This document shows positions 43,770 through 52,172 of a stretch of 64,000 nucleotides of DNA, piece by piece. The notes beneath the pieces were generated by a model. It was not told the DNA's origin, made no database searches, and saw nothing but the letters and a program-made list of their open reading frames with translations. This DNA comes from Sphaerochaeta globosa str. Buddy (lineage in GTDB: Bacteria > Spirochaetota > Spirochaetia > Sphaerochaetales > Sphaerochaetaceae). The position numbers and the translations under genes were made by a program. Each line of letters begins with the position of its first letter. Within the stretch, counting starts at the first letter, position 1. The DNA lies in contig NC_015152.1 of the NCBI RefSeq assembly GCF_000190435.1, positions 1,494,458-1,558,457 of the forward strand. Direction: 5' to 3'.

Positions 43770-43879
43770 CCCTACCACCCTCACCGTACGTACGATACTG
43801 TTCTTTCCTTCTTTTTGCAATCCGTAATAAATTTCCATGAATTATGAAATTGGAAATAGCAATAGGTGCATAGGTTTTC

Positions 43880-43908
43880 TTGGGTCATACAGTATGATAC
43901 AATATACA
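43880..43908 (+). promoter_or_regulatory. Predicted promoter of the phosphoesterase gene
   Basis: TTGGGT (43880-43885), a 17-nt spacer and TATACA (43903-43908), 27 nt before the start codon. Confidence 0.4.
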
Positions 43909-43935
43909 ATATATACCATAAGAGGAGGCGACAAA

Positions 43936-44667
43936 TTGAAGTGTGCAGTACTTAGTGATATCCACGGAAACATTCGAGCCTTCGAAGCGGTACTAGCTGA
44001 TGCAAAAGCTTCTGGTGCCGATAGCGTAATCTTTCTTGGTGACCTTGTATTTATGGGTCTTGATCCACAACTCTGTTTCGATTTGCTCATGGAACAGAAG
44101 CCATTGGTAACCATCAAGGGTAATACCGATGGGAACCTAGAGATGATCAAACTGAAGACAGCAAATGCCTTGTATGATGAACCTATGGTAAAATTGGTAA
44201 AATATGCTGATATACGTATGAATACACAAGCAAAAAAGAAGCTTGCAGACTTTCTTCCCACAAAACATATCGATATAGAAGGTCTCTCCCTGCTCTGTTG
44301 TCATGGGACACCGTACAGCGACACGGAAGGCCTGTGCCAAAATCAACCTTTCTCCCCTTCTCTAGCAAAGCAATTAGCAGCTGAGAACGTTGATATTGTA
44401 TTGAGTGCTCATACCCATGTTCCAGCTGATTTCCAGAGGGATGGAATTCGTTACATCAATCCTGGAGCTGTTGGGTATTCTTTGGATGGGGATGTACGTG
44501 CAAGCTATGCACTGTTGAGCATTTCCGAGGGTGTGGCTACGTGTAAAATCCGCAGAGTTGAGTATGACATCAAACACTATCTCAAGGAAGTTGAACACGC
44601 TTCAGAGGGTTTTAAACTTCTTGATAGACTGGTGTATGCTTTAACATACGGCAGACCAAAAACCTGA
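43936..44667 (+). CDS. YfcE/MJ0936-like metallophosphoesterase
   Basis: Small calcineurin-like phosphodiesterase. Metal ligands are in place: Asp and His of LSDIHGN, Asp of FLGDLVF, Asn of IKGNTDG, His of CCHGTPYSD and the pair in SAHTHVP, followed by RYINPGAVGYSLDGD. The 243-residue length is a little longer than bacterial YfcE and fits the DUF2437-like/MJ0936 subgroup, which has a C-terminal extension. The TTG at 43936 is used because GGAGG lies 7 nt upstream and the earlier frame is unsupported. Physiological substrate unknown. Convergent with the CaCA exchanger gene. Confidence 0.88.
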   Translation: MKCAVLSDIHGNIRAFEAVLADAKASGADSVIFLGDLVFMGLDPQLCFDLLMEQKPLVTIKGNTDGNLEMIKLKTANALYDEPMVKLVKYADIRMNTQAKKKLADFLPTKHIDIEGLSLLCCHGTPYSDTEGLCQNQPFSPSLAKQLAAENVDIVLSAHTHVPADFQRDGIRYINPGAVGYSLDGDVRASYALLSISEGVATCKIRRVEYDIKHYLKEVEHASEGFKLLDRLVYALTYGRPKT

Positions 44668-44676
44668 TATTCTTTC

Positions 44677-45645
44677 CTAGACAGCAGTTCGCATGAGCAG
44701 TATTGTATAGCCAATATACATACTCAGTAATACTGCACCTTCAAATCTGTTGACCCTGCCCTGCCTATTCTTTCTGAAACCATAGCCGATAATAAAGAGG
44801 GAGACAGTGAGAATTAGCATTGTGGACATATCACGTCTAAGGACCAAACTTTCGATTTCAAACGGATAAATGGCACCTGCTACGCCCACAACCGCTGTGG
44901 AGTTAAAAAGGTTAGATCCAATGACATTGCCCATTGCGATGTCATGTTCACCTTTCTTTGCTGCAATAATGGAGGAAGCCAATTCAGGCAACGAGGTTCC
45001 TACTGCCACGATGGTTAGGCCGATGACCAAGTCACTTACTCCAAAAAATTGTGCGATTTCAATAGCACCCCAAACAAGAAGACGTGAACTAAGAATTAAG
45101 AAAAGCAAGCCGAATATCAAATAGAGCACTGCCCTTCTCATACTGATAGGTTCGGGAACTGCTTCATCGATAGTATCGGCAAGCGTATCAGGCTCATTCT
45201 TCAATCCATTGAAAATGGACCATACCATTAACAGCGCAATACATAGAAGTAAAATACCTGCATCAAAAAGGCTAATATTTAAATCATACAAGAGAAAAAA
45301 GGAAAGAAGGGTTACCAAGGTAAGTATAGGCAACTCTTTTTTAAGAATTTTAGAACTCACCTGAACCGGGCTGAGCAATGCAGTCAAACCCAAAATGAGA
45401 GCAATATTTGCTATGTTGGAACCATACGCATTGCCGATGGCAATTCCTGCATTTCCTCGGATTGCAGAGAGTACAGAAACTACAAGCTCGGGGGCACTCG
45501 TACCAAATCCAACAATCACCATCCCTATGAGCAAGGACGGCATACCAAAATGCCTCGCAGTAGCTGCAGCTCCATCAACAAAGCGGTCCGAACTGATAAC
45601 CAAAACAACGAGGCCGAGTACTACGGCAAGAATAGGTAATATCAT
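44677..45645 (-). CDS. Calcium/sodium antiporter (CaCA family)
   Basis: Inner membrane Na+/Ca2+ exchanger of the YrbG type. Both inverted alpha-repeats are visible: GFGTSAPELVVS with GNAYGSNIANIALILG, and VAVGTSLPELASSIIAA with GNVIGSNLFNSTAVVG. About ten hydrophobic helices are separated by a central acidic loop (EPDTLADTIDEAVPEP). The 322-residue length is typical. Whether it moves Ca2+ or another cation is not decided by sequence. Confidence 0.92.
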   Translation of the reverse strand: MILPILAVVLGLVVLVISSDRFVDGAAATARHFGMPSLLIGMVIVGFGTSAPELVVSVLSAIRGNAGIAIGNAYGSNIANIALILGLTALLSPVQVSSKILKKELPILTLVTLLSFFLLYDLNISLFDAGILLLCIALLMVWSIFNGLKNEPDTLADTIDEAVPEPISMRRAVLYLIFGLLFLILSSRLLVWGAIEIAQFFGVSDLVIGLTIVAVGTSLPELASSIIAAKKGEHDIAMGNVIGSNLFNSTAVVGVAGAIYPFEIESLVLRRDMSTMLILTVSLFIIGYGFRKNRQGRVNRFEGAVLLSMYIGYTILLMRTAV

Positions 45646-45692
45646 ACATTTCCTTTACTAATCAAACGCATTACGTATCTGTAAGCTAGTCC

Positions 45693-45730
45693 AAAAGAAA
45701 CCGGACCACTCATACATTGAGTAATCCGGT
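45693..45730 (-). terminator. Intrinsic terminator of ssrA
   Basis: On the minus strand ACCGGATTACTCA (45718-45730) pairs with TGAGTGGTCCGGT (45700-45712) over 13 positions including two G-U pairs, with a 5-nt loop, followed by TTTCTTTT. Confidence 0.88.
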
Positions 45731-45740
45731 CTCGGTGTTT

Positions 45741-46115
45741 TGGAGGTGGGGGGATTCGAACCCCCGTCCTAACGTGCCACCCAGTGACGTCTACAAGCTT
45801 AGCCGGTGATCAAATTTTCCAGAAGACGTTGGGTTCACTGACAAAACGTCCATCCTCTGTATCCTACTTTGGTGTTCCCTTCATCCATAGGCACTAGGAA
45901 GGGTAAGCCCCTACTTTTACAGGTATCCGATACTTAAGAGCGGCAGTATTCGGACCTGTACGTCATCGTGCTATTAGGCAGCGAAGGCGTATTCTGCGTT
46001 GAAGGAGACTTCGTCTTCTTTTTTGGCAGTTAATTGTTTTTGCTAGTTTTAGGAGTTGGCGCTCCGCTTGCAGCCCCTGGCCTGATCTGCCGCCAGTCGA
46101 AACCGAAACACCCCC
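45741..46115 (-). ncRNA. ssrA: Transfer-messenger RNA (tmRNA)
   Basis: tmRNA rescues stalled ribosomes and tags the nascent protein for degradation, working with SmpB (40.3 kb). The 5' end GGGGGTG (46109-46115) pairs with CACCTCC at the 3' end (45742-45748), forming the acceptor stem with one G-U. The T-arm is GGGGG-TTCGAAT-CCCCC, and a TTTCGACTGG segment follows the 5' stem as in other tmRNAs. The 3' CCA is not encoded (the DNA continues AAA). Length is about 375 nt. The tag frame starts at a GCC resume codon (46025-46027) and reads AKKEDEVSFNAEYAFAA, then TAA TAG. Ends are inferred from pairing. Confidence 0.95.
45974..46027 (-). other. tmRNA tag reading frame
   Basis: The frame encodes 17 residues, AKKEDEVSFNAEYAFAA, followed by TAA and an adjacent TAG. 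The C-terminal -YAFAA is a variant of the common -YALAA protease recognition end. Confidence 0.88.
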
Positions 46116-46142
46116 TTTGGATTACTCCATCGAGGTATGTAA

Positions 46143-46171
46143 ACTATACTCATAATTGTAAAAGTAATCAA
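46143..46171 (-). promoter_or_regulatory. Predicted promoter of ssrA
   Basis: On the minus strand TTGATT (46166-46171), a 17-nt spacer and TATAGT (46143-46148). About 20 nt of 5' leader would precede the mature end, consistent with RNase P trimming. Confidence 0.6.
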
Positions 46172-46190
46172 TATATCAAACTTTTCTCTA

Positions 46191-46979
46191 TCAACGAGGC
46201 TTGAGTGTTTCAATCCAAGGGAGGAGAGCCTGACCCCATTGCTGTAAATCATTGAATTTGATAGTAGCCGATCCATCAAAACTTGTTTTCTGTGCATTTA
46301 CGATAACCAGGGGAGCTCCGCGATGTACCGTATAAGCAGGAAATGAAGCAGCCGGTTGAACTACCAATGAGGAACCTAACACAATACACAACTGGGCATG
46401 ATTGAACATCTCATAGGCTCTTGAGAGAATGAAGGAGTCCAGATTCTCCCCATAAAAAACAATATCTGGCTTAATTACACCACCGCAATCTTTGCACAGC
46501 GGTACTTGCCCGGCCAACACCAAAGGAGCAACATGTTGATACGAATAGTATGCATTGCAGTTGGTACAGTGATGATGCTCTGCACTCCCATGTACCTCGT
46601 AACACTTTTTGCTTCCTGCTTTTTTATGAAGCATATCAATGTTCTGGGTAAAAAGACCTTCCAGGTACCCCTTCTGCTCCAGTAAAGCCAATGCAGTATG
46701 TACTGCATTGGGTTGATAGAGATCCAGCTTATACCAAAACTCCTTGGCCCATTCGTAGAAAATTTCAGGATTATGTTTAAAAAATGAGATACTGAGAATT
46801 TCTTCTACCTGATAGGATTTCCATGTATTGGCATAGACACCCGACGAACTTCGGAAATCGGGAATTCCTGAAAGCGTGGAAATGCCGGCCCCGGTGAGTA
46901 CAACCGTAGACCGAGAATTTTTGATGAGAGCTTTGAGTATTTCAAATTTCTTTGCAAATACAGCTTCCTTTTCTACCAC
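46191..46979 (-). CDS. Sir2-family NAD-dependent deacylase
   Basis: Sirtuins remove acyl groups from lysines using NAD+. The Rossmann and zinc modules are intact: VLTGAGIST, SGIPDFRSSSG, LFTQNIDMLH, the catalytic His in YEVHGSAEH, zinc cysteines CTNC and CKDC, and VLGSSLVVQPAASFP. The GTG at 46979 has GGGAG 7 nt upstream. It follows miaB by 16 nt, so it is probably the last gene of folD-miaB-sir2. The acyl specificity is not shown; the Tyr/Arg pair of desuccinylases was not evident. Confidence 0.92.
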   Translation of the reverse strand: MVEKEAVFAKKFEILKALIKNSRSTVVLTGAGISTLSGIPDFRSSSGVYANTWKSYQVEEILSISFFKHNPEIFYEWAKEFWYKLDLYQPNAVHTALALLEQKGYLEGLFTQNIDMLHKKAGSKKCYEVHGSAEHHHCTNCNAYYSYQHVAPLVLAGQVPLCKDCGGVIKPDIVFYGENLDSFILSRAYEMFNHAQLCIVLGSSLVVQPAASFPAYTVHRGAPLVIVNAQKTSFDGSATIKFNDLQQWGQALLPWIETLKPR

Positions 46980-46995
46980 GCTTTTTCTCCCTTCA

Positions 46996-48297
46996 TCAGC
47001 ATTGCTGCAATGCCGTATAGGTATTCCCGTTGAGCGATGTGAGTTGAACGGTAATGATTTCCCCGAGTTTTGCAGTTGAGGGGAATGCTACCATCTCGTT
47101 GTGTTCAGTTTTTCCAAGCATGCTTTTTGAGTCATGCTTGGAAACCTGGGTAACCAACACCTCAACAACAGATTGCACTCTTTTTTGTTTTTGCTGTGCA
47201 AATATGGCATGTTGGAATTCGATGAGTGATTGCAATCTTCTGCCCTTTTCCTCCTCATCGATCTGCTCGTTCATCTCAACAGCTTTCGTACCCTCCCGTG
47301 GATTGTAGTAGTACATGAAGGCTTCAAGACACTGCATGTGGGCAAGGACGGAGCGGGTCTCCTGGTACTCTTCTTCGGTTTCAGAGGGAAATCCTACCAT
47401 GACGTCGGTTGAGAAGGTTATGTCTGGAATGGCACGACGCAAATCATCGATGAGCGTAAGAAACTGAGAGCGTGAATACTTACGATTCATCAGCGAGAGA
47501 ATCCGTGATGAGCCGCTTTGCAGGGGGATGTGCAGATGCCTTGCAATCTGTTTCTCTTCCTGGATAACCTGAATGAGCTCCTGCGAGAAATCCTTGGGAT
47601 GCGGACTATCAAAGCGTATCCACTTAATATGGTTCTTTTGGCTGCAGAGTTTTTTCAGCAACTTCGGAAAGTTTATTACCCGACCGTCAGCCTCAACAAA
47701 GTGATAGCTATTGACGTTTTGTCCGAGCAACGTAACTTCCTTGACTCCTTTGGAGTCCAAAAAGGCTAATTCTGCAAGAATATCGTCAACCGGGCGAGAT
47801 ACTTCGCGACCGCGAACATAGGGAACAATGCAGTAGGCACAGAAGTTATTACATCCGTTCATAATGGGAATATATGAACTGAACTCACCCTCTTGGTAAT
47901 AGGAGTTGCCAAAGGTATAGGATTGGGAGTGTTCATCCATTTTACCATCAACCGAGGTAAGGATGTTTACTATTCTCTGTTTGTCATTGGTTCCGATGAC
48001 ATAATCAACTTGGGGTGCCTCATCCTTCAGGTCTTCCTGGAGGCGTTCGGCCATACACCCGGTGACGATCAGCGTCAGCGGATGCTTGCTCTTGATATAG
48101 GTAAAGTATCCCAATCTACCCCAAATACGGTTATCGGCGCTCTTGCGAACGGTACAGGTATTGAGAATGGCACAATCTGCATCCTCGGCACGGGATGCCG
48201 GTACAAGCCCAGCTCCTTTCAATTGAAGCTCCAGTGCATTACTTTCTGCTACATTCATCTGGCAACCATAGGTTTCCAGCCAATAGGTATGAATCAT
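46996..48297 (-). CDS. miaB: tRNA-2-methylthio-N6-dimethylallyladenosine synthase
   Basis: MiaB is a radical-SAM methylthiotransferase acting on position 37 of tRNAs reading codons starting with U. It has the N-terminal UPF0004 domain with three Cys (YGCQMN, NTCTVR, TGCMAERL), the radical-SAM CX3CX2C (GCNNFCAYCIVPYVRGRE), LLGQNVNSY, and a C-terminal TRAM domain (VEVLVTQVSKHDSK...ITVQLTSLNGNTYTA). The 433-residue length is typical. The start overlaps the folD stop (ATGA-like). Confidence 0.95.
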   Translation of the reverse strand: MIHTYWLETYGCQMNVAESNALELQLKGAGLVPASRAEDADCAILNTCTVRKSADNRIWGRLGYFTYIKSKHPLTLIVTGCMAERLQEDLKDEAPQVDYVIGTNDKQRIVNILTSVDGKMDEHSQSYTFGNSYYQEGEFSSYIPIMNGCNNFCAYCIVPYVRGREVSRPVDDILAELAFLDSKGVKEVTLLGQNVNSYHFVEADGRVINFPKLLKKLCSQKNHIKWIRFDSPHPKDFSQELIQVIQEEKQIARHLHIPLQSGSSRILSLMNRKYSRSQFLTLIDDLRRAIPDITFSTDVMVGFPSETEEEYQETRSVLAHMQCLEAFMYYYNPREGTKAVEMNEQIDEEEKGRRLQSLIEFQHAIFAQQKQKRVQSVVEVLVTQVSKHDSKSMLGKTEHNEMVAFPSTAKLGEIITVQLTSLNGNTYTALQQC

Positions 48298-49178
48298 TGC
48301 GTTTCCTTCTGTGCAAGTTGCAAGGCCGCTTGCATAGTATTTTTCATGAGCATGGCTATAGTCATTACTCCGACCCCACCGGGAACCGGGGTAATGGCCT
48401 TACAATGAGGGGAGACGTGTTCGTAATCCACATCGCCAACCAGTCGATAGCCACGTTTTCGACTGGCGTCTTCAACACGATTGATGCCGACATCGATGAC
48501 GATGCAGCCTTCTTTGACCATGGATTCGGTCACAAATAATGGTTTGCCAATGGCAGCAATCAGAATATCTGCCTGGACTGTAATACTTGTCAGGTTTTCT
48601 GTCTTGGAATGGCAAACGGTTACTGTAGCATCCCTACCCTTTTGCATCAGCAGACTTGCCATAGGTTTCCCTACAATATTGCTTCTGCCGAGAACAACGA
48701 CATGCTTACCTTCAACAGGAATCCCATAATAATCGAGGATTTGGAGCACTCCTAGTGGAGTGCAACTGACAAAGCCATGCTTTCCAATCAGAAGGTTGCC
48801 GACATTCTGAGGATGAAAACCATCGACATCTTTTTCGACCTTGATGTTCTGAATTACCGTATCAGCATCCAGATGGGCAGGCAGAGGCATCTGTACGAGA
48901 ATGCCATGTACGGTTTTATCCTCATTCAGCTCATGAATCAGATCAAGGAGTTCTTTCTGACTGGTAGTTTGGGCAAGATGATAATCCCTATGTCCGAACC
49001 CCAAGGACAGGCAGGCTTGCTTCTTTCCTTGCACGTAACTTTGGCTTGCTGGGTCATTTCCTACCAGAACAACAGCCAATGTGGGAGGAAAACCATACTT
49101 CTCCACAAATGCATTGCAATCAGATTGCAGTGTTTCATATACTTTTTCTGCTACTTCTTTTCCTGTTAGTATCTGCAT
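48294..49178 (-). CDS. folD: Bifunctional methylenetetrahydrofolate dehydrogenase/cyclohydrolase
   Basis: FolD interconverts 5,10-methylene- and 10-formyl-tetrahydrofolate for one-carbon metabolism. The catalytic Tyr and Lys lie in SQSYVQGKKQACLSLG; other signatures are GILVQMPLPAHLD, KDVDGFHPQNVGNL, VVLGRSNIVGKPMA (NADP loop) and the C-terminal TPVPGGVGVMTIAMLM. The 294-residue length is typical. GAGGAGG lies before the ATG. Confidence 0.96.
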   Translation of the reverse strand: MQILTGKEVAEKVYETLQSDCNAFVEKYGFPPTLAVVLVGNDPASQSYVQGKKQACLSLGFGHRDYHLAQTTSQKELLDLIHELNEDKTVHGILVQMPLPAHLDADTVIQNIKVEKDVDGFHPQNVGNLLIGKHGFVSCTPLGVLQILDYYGIPVEGKHVVVLGRSNIVGKPMASLLMQKGRDATVTVCHSKTENLTSITVQADILIAAIGKPLFVTESMVKEGCIVIDVGINRVEDASRKRGYRLVGDVDYEHVSPHCKAITPVPGGVGVMTIAMLMKNTMQAALQLAQKETQ

Positions 49179-49203
49179 CGCTTCCTCCTCACATTCATTG
49201 TGT

Positions 49204-49233
49204 ACAGTACCCTAAAACGTTTGTTTTTGGCAA
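49204..49233 (-). promoter_or_regulatory. Predicted promoter of folD-miaB-sir2
   Basis: On the minus strand TTGCCA (49228-49233), an 18-nt spacer and TACTGT (49204-49209), about 26 nt before the folD ATG. Confidence 0.4.
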
Positions 49234-49251
49234 CAAACCGTGCATCTGGAT

Positions 49252-49280
49252 TTGCCTTTCGGTACGACACTTACTATACT
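49252..49280 (+). promoter_or_regulatory. Predicted promoter of the outer-membrane/lipoprotein gene pair
   Basis: TTGCCT (49252-49257), a 17-nt spacer and TATACT (49275-49280). The leader would be about 100 nt long, with no obvious terminator in it. Confidence 0.45.
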
Positions 49281-49384
49281 TACAAACAGGTATGCATACT
49301 GCTTGGTATCCAGTATAGTCAAAGCAACGCTTATTGTAACGGAACATTCATTGGAATTGTTCTCTACGTACATTGAGGTATTGA

Positions 49385-49975
49385 ATGAAAAAATTCCTGC
49401 TACTTGGTTTAATGATGGGTATACTTGTCAGTTCGGCTTTTGCCGTTCCGTATTATGATAAGGGAAACCAGATGTTTTCGTTTACGATAGGAACATCCTT
49501 CCCTACGTTCACGTATTTTTTTGATAGCAATGAAATCCGTTCAGGTCTTGGAGAAGGGAATACCGGTGGAAAAGTTGGTGGTTATGGTGCGATAAGCTAC
49601 CAGGTTTTCAACTCCCAAAATTCAGCAATAGGCGGTGAGATCGGATACGATTTCAACTTCTCCGCATCCAATATGCTGTTCACTGCAGTCCCCTTCTACG
49701 CCAAATACAGCCTCTTTCCTGTGCAAGGACAAGTAGACCTTCCAATTTCCTTCGGACTCGGTGGAGCTTACATTAAATACAACGATGCCTCGCTGATGAC
49801 TCTGTTTGGCAATGTGCAGGTCGGCCTTACCTGGTACCCTGGTGATAATTGGGGTTTTGGACTTACTACAGGCCTTTGGTTGATTCCGGAATTCAACTAC
49901 AAGGAAGAACTACGAGCGGACAACGCTCTAGCCGGTTTCATACCGCTTACCCTTTCCATTACGTATAGACAATAG
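49385..49975 (+). CDS. Small outer-membrane beta-barrel protein
   Basis: A signal peptide (FLLLGLMMGILVSSAFA) precedes about 175 residues of alternating polar/hydrophobic strands rich in Gly and aromatics (MFSFTIGTSFPTF, GAISYQVFNSQ, LFGNVQVGLTWYPGDNWGFGLTTGLWL) and ends in LSITYRQ, an aromatic-containing terminal strand. This is the look of an eight-stranded outer-membrane barrel of the OmpW/OmpA-barrel size class found in spirochaetes. Function is unknown. GAGG lies before the ATG. It is transcribed with the lipoprotein gene 11 nt downstream. Confidence 0.78.
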   Translation: MKKFLLLGLMMGILVSSAFAVPYYDKGNQMFSFTIGTSFPTFTYFFDSNEIRSGLGEGNTGGKVGGYGAISYQVFNSQNSAIGGEIGYDFNFSASNMLFTAVPFYAKYSLFPVQGQVDLPISFGLGGAYIKYNDASLMTLFGNVQVGLTWYPGDNWGFGLTTGLWLIPEFNYKEELRADNALAGFIPLTLSITYRQ

Positions 49976-49986
49976 GAGCAGCAACT

Positions 49987-51189
49987 ATGAGGACCAATCA
50001 CAAATACATCAAGATATTTTCCGTTCTTGCTATCATTGCGGCAATTACCGGCTGTAATGCTGATGCTTCTGCCGGCCTATTCAGACAGATTAGTGAGTCA
50101 ACTACTCCTGTGGGTATACGGTATAGGCAGATTCTAGGGATATCGAGCCCAGATATTTATTTCACCACAACAGAGGGAATTTACAAGACTGATACCAATA
50201 CCTCGACTCAGATCAAGGCTAATACCGATGTCAGCCTCAATCGTGCAGCATACCTGGATAGTACCAATAGTAGAGTTTTGTTTTTAATCAACAATTCCGA
50301 TCCAGATATTAGCAACTCAATAGTCAAGAGTGTTTCGATTGTCGGTTCTTATACTGAATCTCCCAATCTTGCTCCTACATATGCTGCGCTTGATTCAGTC
50401 ACTATTCATAATCTGTATACAAATGGTCTCTTTTTGCTCCAAGGAACAGATCCTGCAAATTCGAATGCCAAGACATTCGTTTTAGCCACCTATGACGATA
50501 CTGTACCTGCTTCACCAGTATTTACTAAAAAAATCAGTTTCAATGAGATTGATAATCTACTTTCCGGCTACAGTCTTGAATCAGTATTGCAGGCTACCGG
50601 AAAAGAAACGGTTGCTATCGGTACTCAGCCGGTCATTGTATCGTTTGTGAATGAAGCGGGGAATTATAAGCATTTCATTACTGATGGAGCAACTTCCTAT
50701 ACGATCACCTTGAATACTCGGTTGGCAAACTTTGCAATCATCAATAGCAAGCTATACATCCTCACCATCGATGGAAAATTGTATCATGCTGGAGCTACTC
50801 CTGTAGGGGCTGCTATTGACCTCAGTTCAGCTACACCTTTGCTGGACATAGCCAAGGTTTACGACGTCAATGCATTCATGTTTGGAGTGTATGACAGTGG
50901 AACGAGCACGAACTATATCATCACTAAATCCAACAGCAAGAATGATCCTTTGTATGTAATCTCGTTTACAAATGGAGCTACGACTGCTACAGGAAAATCG
51001 ATTCGCTATGGCTATGGTGAATACCTCGACTCTGCAGAAATTGTCAGCACCTATGAAAAAGCACCCAATGATCTTTTGGTAGCAACTGCTGAAAATGGCA
51101 TGTTCGATATTACCATTATTCCAGCATCTACGAATGACGATTCAACCAGCAACGGAACTTCTTCAGTATCTGAAGACTACACGTTATAA
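49987..51189 (+). CDS. Predicted lipoprotein of unknown function
   Basis: The N-terminus IFSVLAIIAAITGC is a lipoprotein signal with Cys after a Thr-Gly, so the mature protein is probably lipid-anchored. The remaining 380 residues are Ser/Thr/Asn-rich and beta-predicted, with short recurring patterns such as SSPDIYFTTTEGIYKTD, AYLDSTNSRVLFLIN and NSKLYILTIDGKLYHAG that resemble irregular beta-propeller blades. No family is recognised. Tail DDSTSNGTSSVSEDYTL is low complexity. AGGAG precedes the ATG, and a strong terminator follows. Confidence 0.75.
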   Translation: MRTNHKYIKIFSVLAIIAAITGCNADASAGLFRQISESTTPVGIRYRQILGISSPDIYFTTTEGIYKTDTNTSTQIKANTDVSLNRAAYLDSTNSRVLFLINNSDPDISNSIVKSVSIVGSYTESPNLAPTYAALDSVTIHNLYTNGLFLLQGTDPANSNAKTFVLATYDDTVPASPVFTKKISFNEIDNLLSGYSLESVLQATGKETVAIGTQPVIVSFVNEAGNYKHFITDGATSYTITLNTRLANFAIINSKLYILTIDGKLYHAGATPVGAAIDLSSATPLLDIAKVYDVNAFMFGVYDSGTSTNYIITKSNSKNDPLYVISFTNGATTATGKSIRYGYGEYLDSAEIVSTYEKAPNDLLVATAENGMFDITIIPASTNDDSTSNGTSSVSEDYTL

Positions 51190-51208
51190 ACAAATTTGTA
51201 GGTAAGAG

Positions 51209-51246
51209 AACACCCCAAGGATTTTTCCCCGGGGTGTTTTCTTTTT
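51209..51246 (+). terminator. Intrinsic terminator after the lipoprotein gene
   Basis: AACACCCC (51209-51216) pairs with GGGGTGTT (51231-51238), followed by TTTTCTTTTT. Confidence 0.85.
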
Positions 51247-51263
51247 AGCCTTTTCTTGTAGTC

Positions 51264-52172
51264 TTAGTTCATCCAACTGTCTTTTGTATCAAAGACTTGG
51301 TAGTTCTTCTTGTCGTCCATCACTACCTTGATAAGTCCATCGTTGAGTGTCAGATGGTACTCAGCCCCATATCGCTTGTAATTGCTGTAGACGGTCATGC
51401 TGTCTAGTTGATCGTGCATGGCAACAACTATCTTGGCATTAATGGTTCTGATCCATCTGAGGCTGTTTGAGGTATCACCCCCATGATGATTGGCTTTCGC
51501 CACATCTGACTGCAGCTTCTCTCCAAACTTGGTTATCAGAGCACGTTCTTGAGCCATATACAGGTCACCGGAGAACCAAGCAGTAGATTCACCATACGTC
51601 AACTTCAACGCCAGAGATTGGTTGTTGATGAACTGGGTTGCATTATCAGGATAGTTTTGTGGATACGTTATCTCCAACGGAGGATTATAAACATCCACCT
51701 TGATATACTCTCCAAACGGGAAGGAATCACCTTCACTAAGAATGGTAACAGGAAGGTTATACTGCTTCATGGCAGATAAAGCTGCCTTATTGGTATTGGT
51801 ATCGTACTCGACGTTTGAACGATACACCTGTTTGACAGGATACCTGGCAGCCACCTGTGGAAAGCCCCCGATATGGTCAATATGCGGATGTGTAGCGACA
51901 AATATATCGATGGCTTGTACATCAAGAGCCTCCAAGGCAGCAAGAACAAGGTGAGCAGTCTCGGGATGGCCGCTGTCGATCAACATGACCTTCCCTTCAG
52001 GACTAATCAGAATCGTAGCATCACCACTCTTATCGACGGCTTGGGCACTCACCTCTAAATCGAGAAAGTACAGGGCTAATTTGCCTGGTTCTCTTGATAA
52101 TTGTGTTGAAGCAAATAACGATATCGAAACAACGATACTTAGAAGTATTGAAAGAAAACGTCTCTTATGCAT
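51264..52172 (-). CDS. Exported metallo-beta-lactamase-fold hydrolase (ComEC-C-like)
   Basis: A signal peptide (FLSILLSIVVSISLFAS) is followed by the metallo-hydrolase core resembling the C-terminal domain of ComEC/Rec2: LEVSAQAVDKSGDATILI, LIDSGHPETA, the zinc motif THPHIDHIGG, SLALKLTYGESTAWFSGD and ANHHGGDTSN. Proteins of this type have been proposed to hydrolyse nucleic acids or phosphoesters outside the inner membrane; the substrate here is unknown. ATG 52172 is used, with GGGTG upstream; a GTG at 52181 is an alternative. It overlaps the preceding glycerophosphodiesterase gene by 8 nt, so the two are probably co-transcribed with the ABC importer. Confidence 0.85.
   Translation of the reverse strand: MHKRRFLSILLSIVVSISLFASTQLSREPGKLALYFLDLEVSAQAVDKSGDATILISPEGKVMLIDSGHPETAHLVLAALEALDVQAIDIFVATHPHIDHIGGFPQVAARYPVKQVYRSNVEYDTNTNKAALSAMKQYNLPVTILSEGDSFPFGEYIKVDVYNPPLEITYPQNYPDNATQFINNQSLALKLTYGESTAWFSGDLYMAQERALITKFGEKLQSDVAKANHHGGDTSNSLRWIRTINAKIVVAMHDQLDSMTVYSNYKRYGAEYHLTLNDGLIKVVMDDKKNYQVFDTKDSWMN

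Noticed and set aside
45741-45790. A tRNA gene suggested by the T-arm-like sequence with TTCGAA
   Set aside because: The acceptor stem partner lies about 370 nt away, and a tag reading frame is enclosed; it is the tRNA-like end of tmRNA. No other tRNA genes were found in the window.
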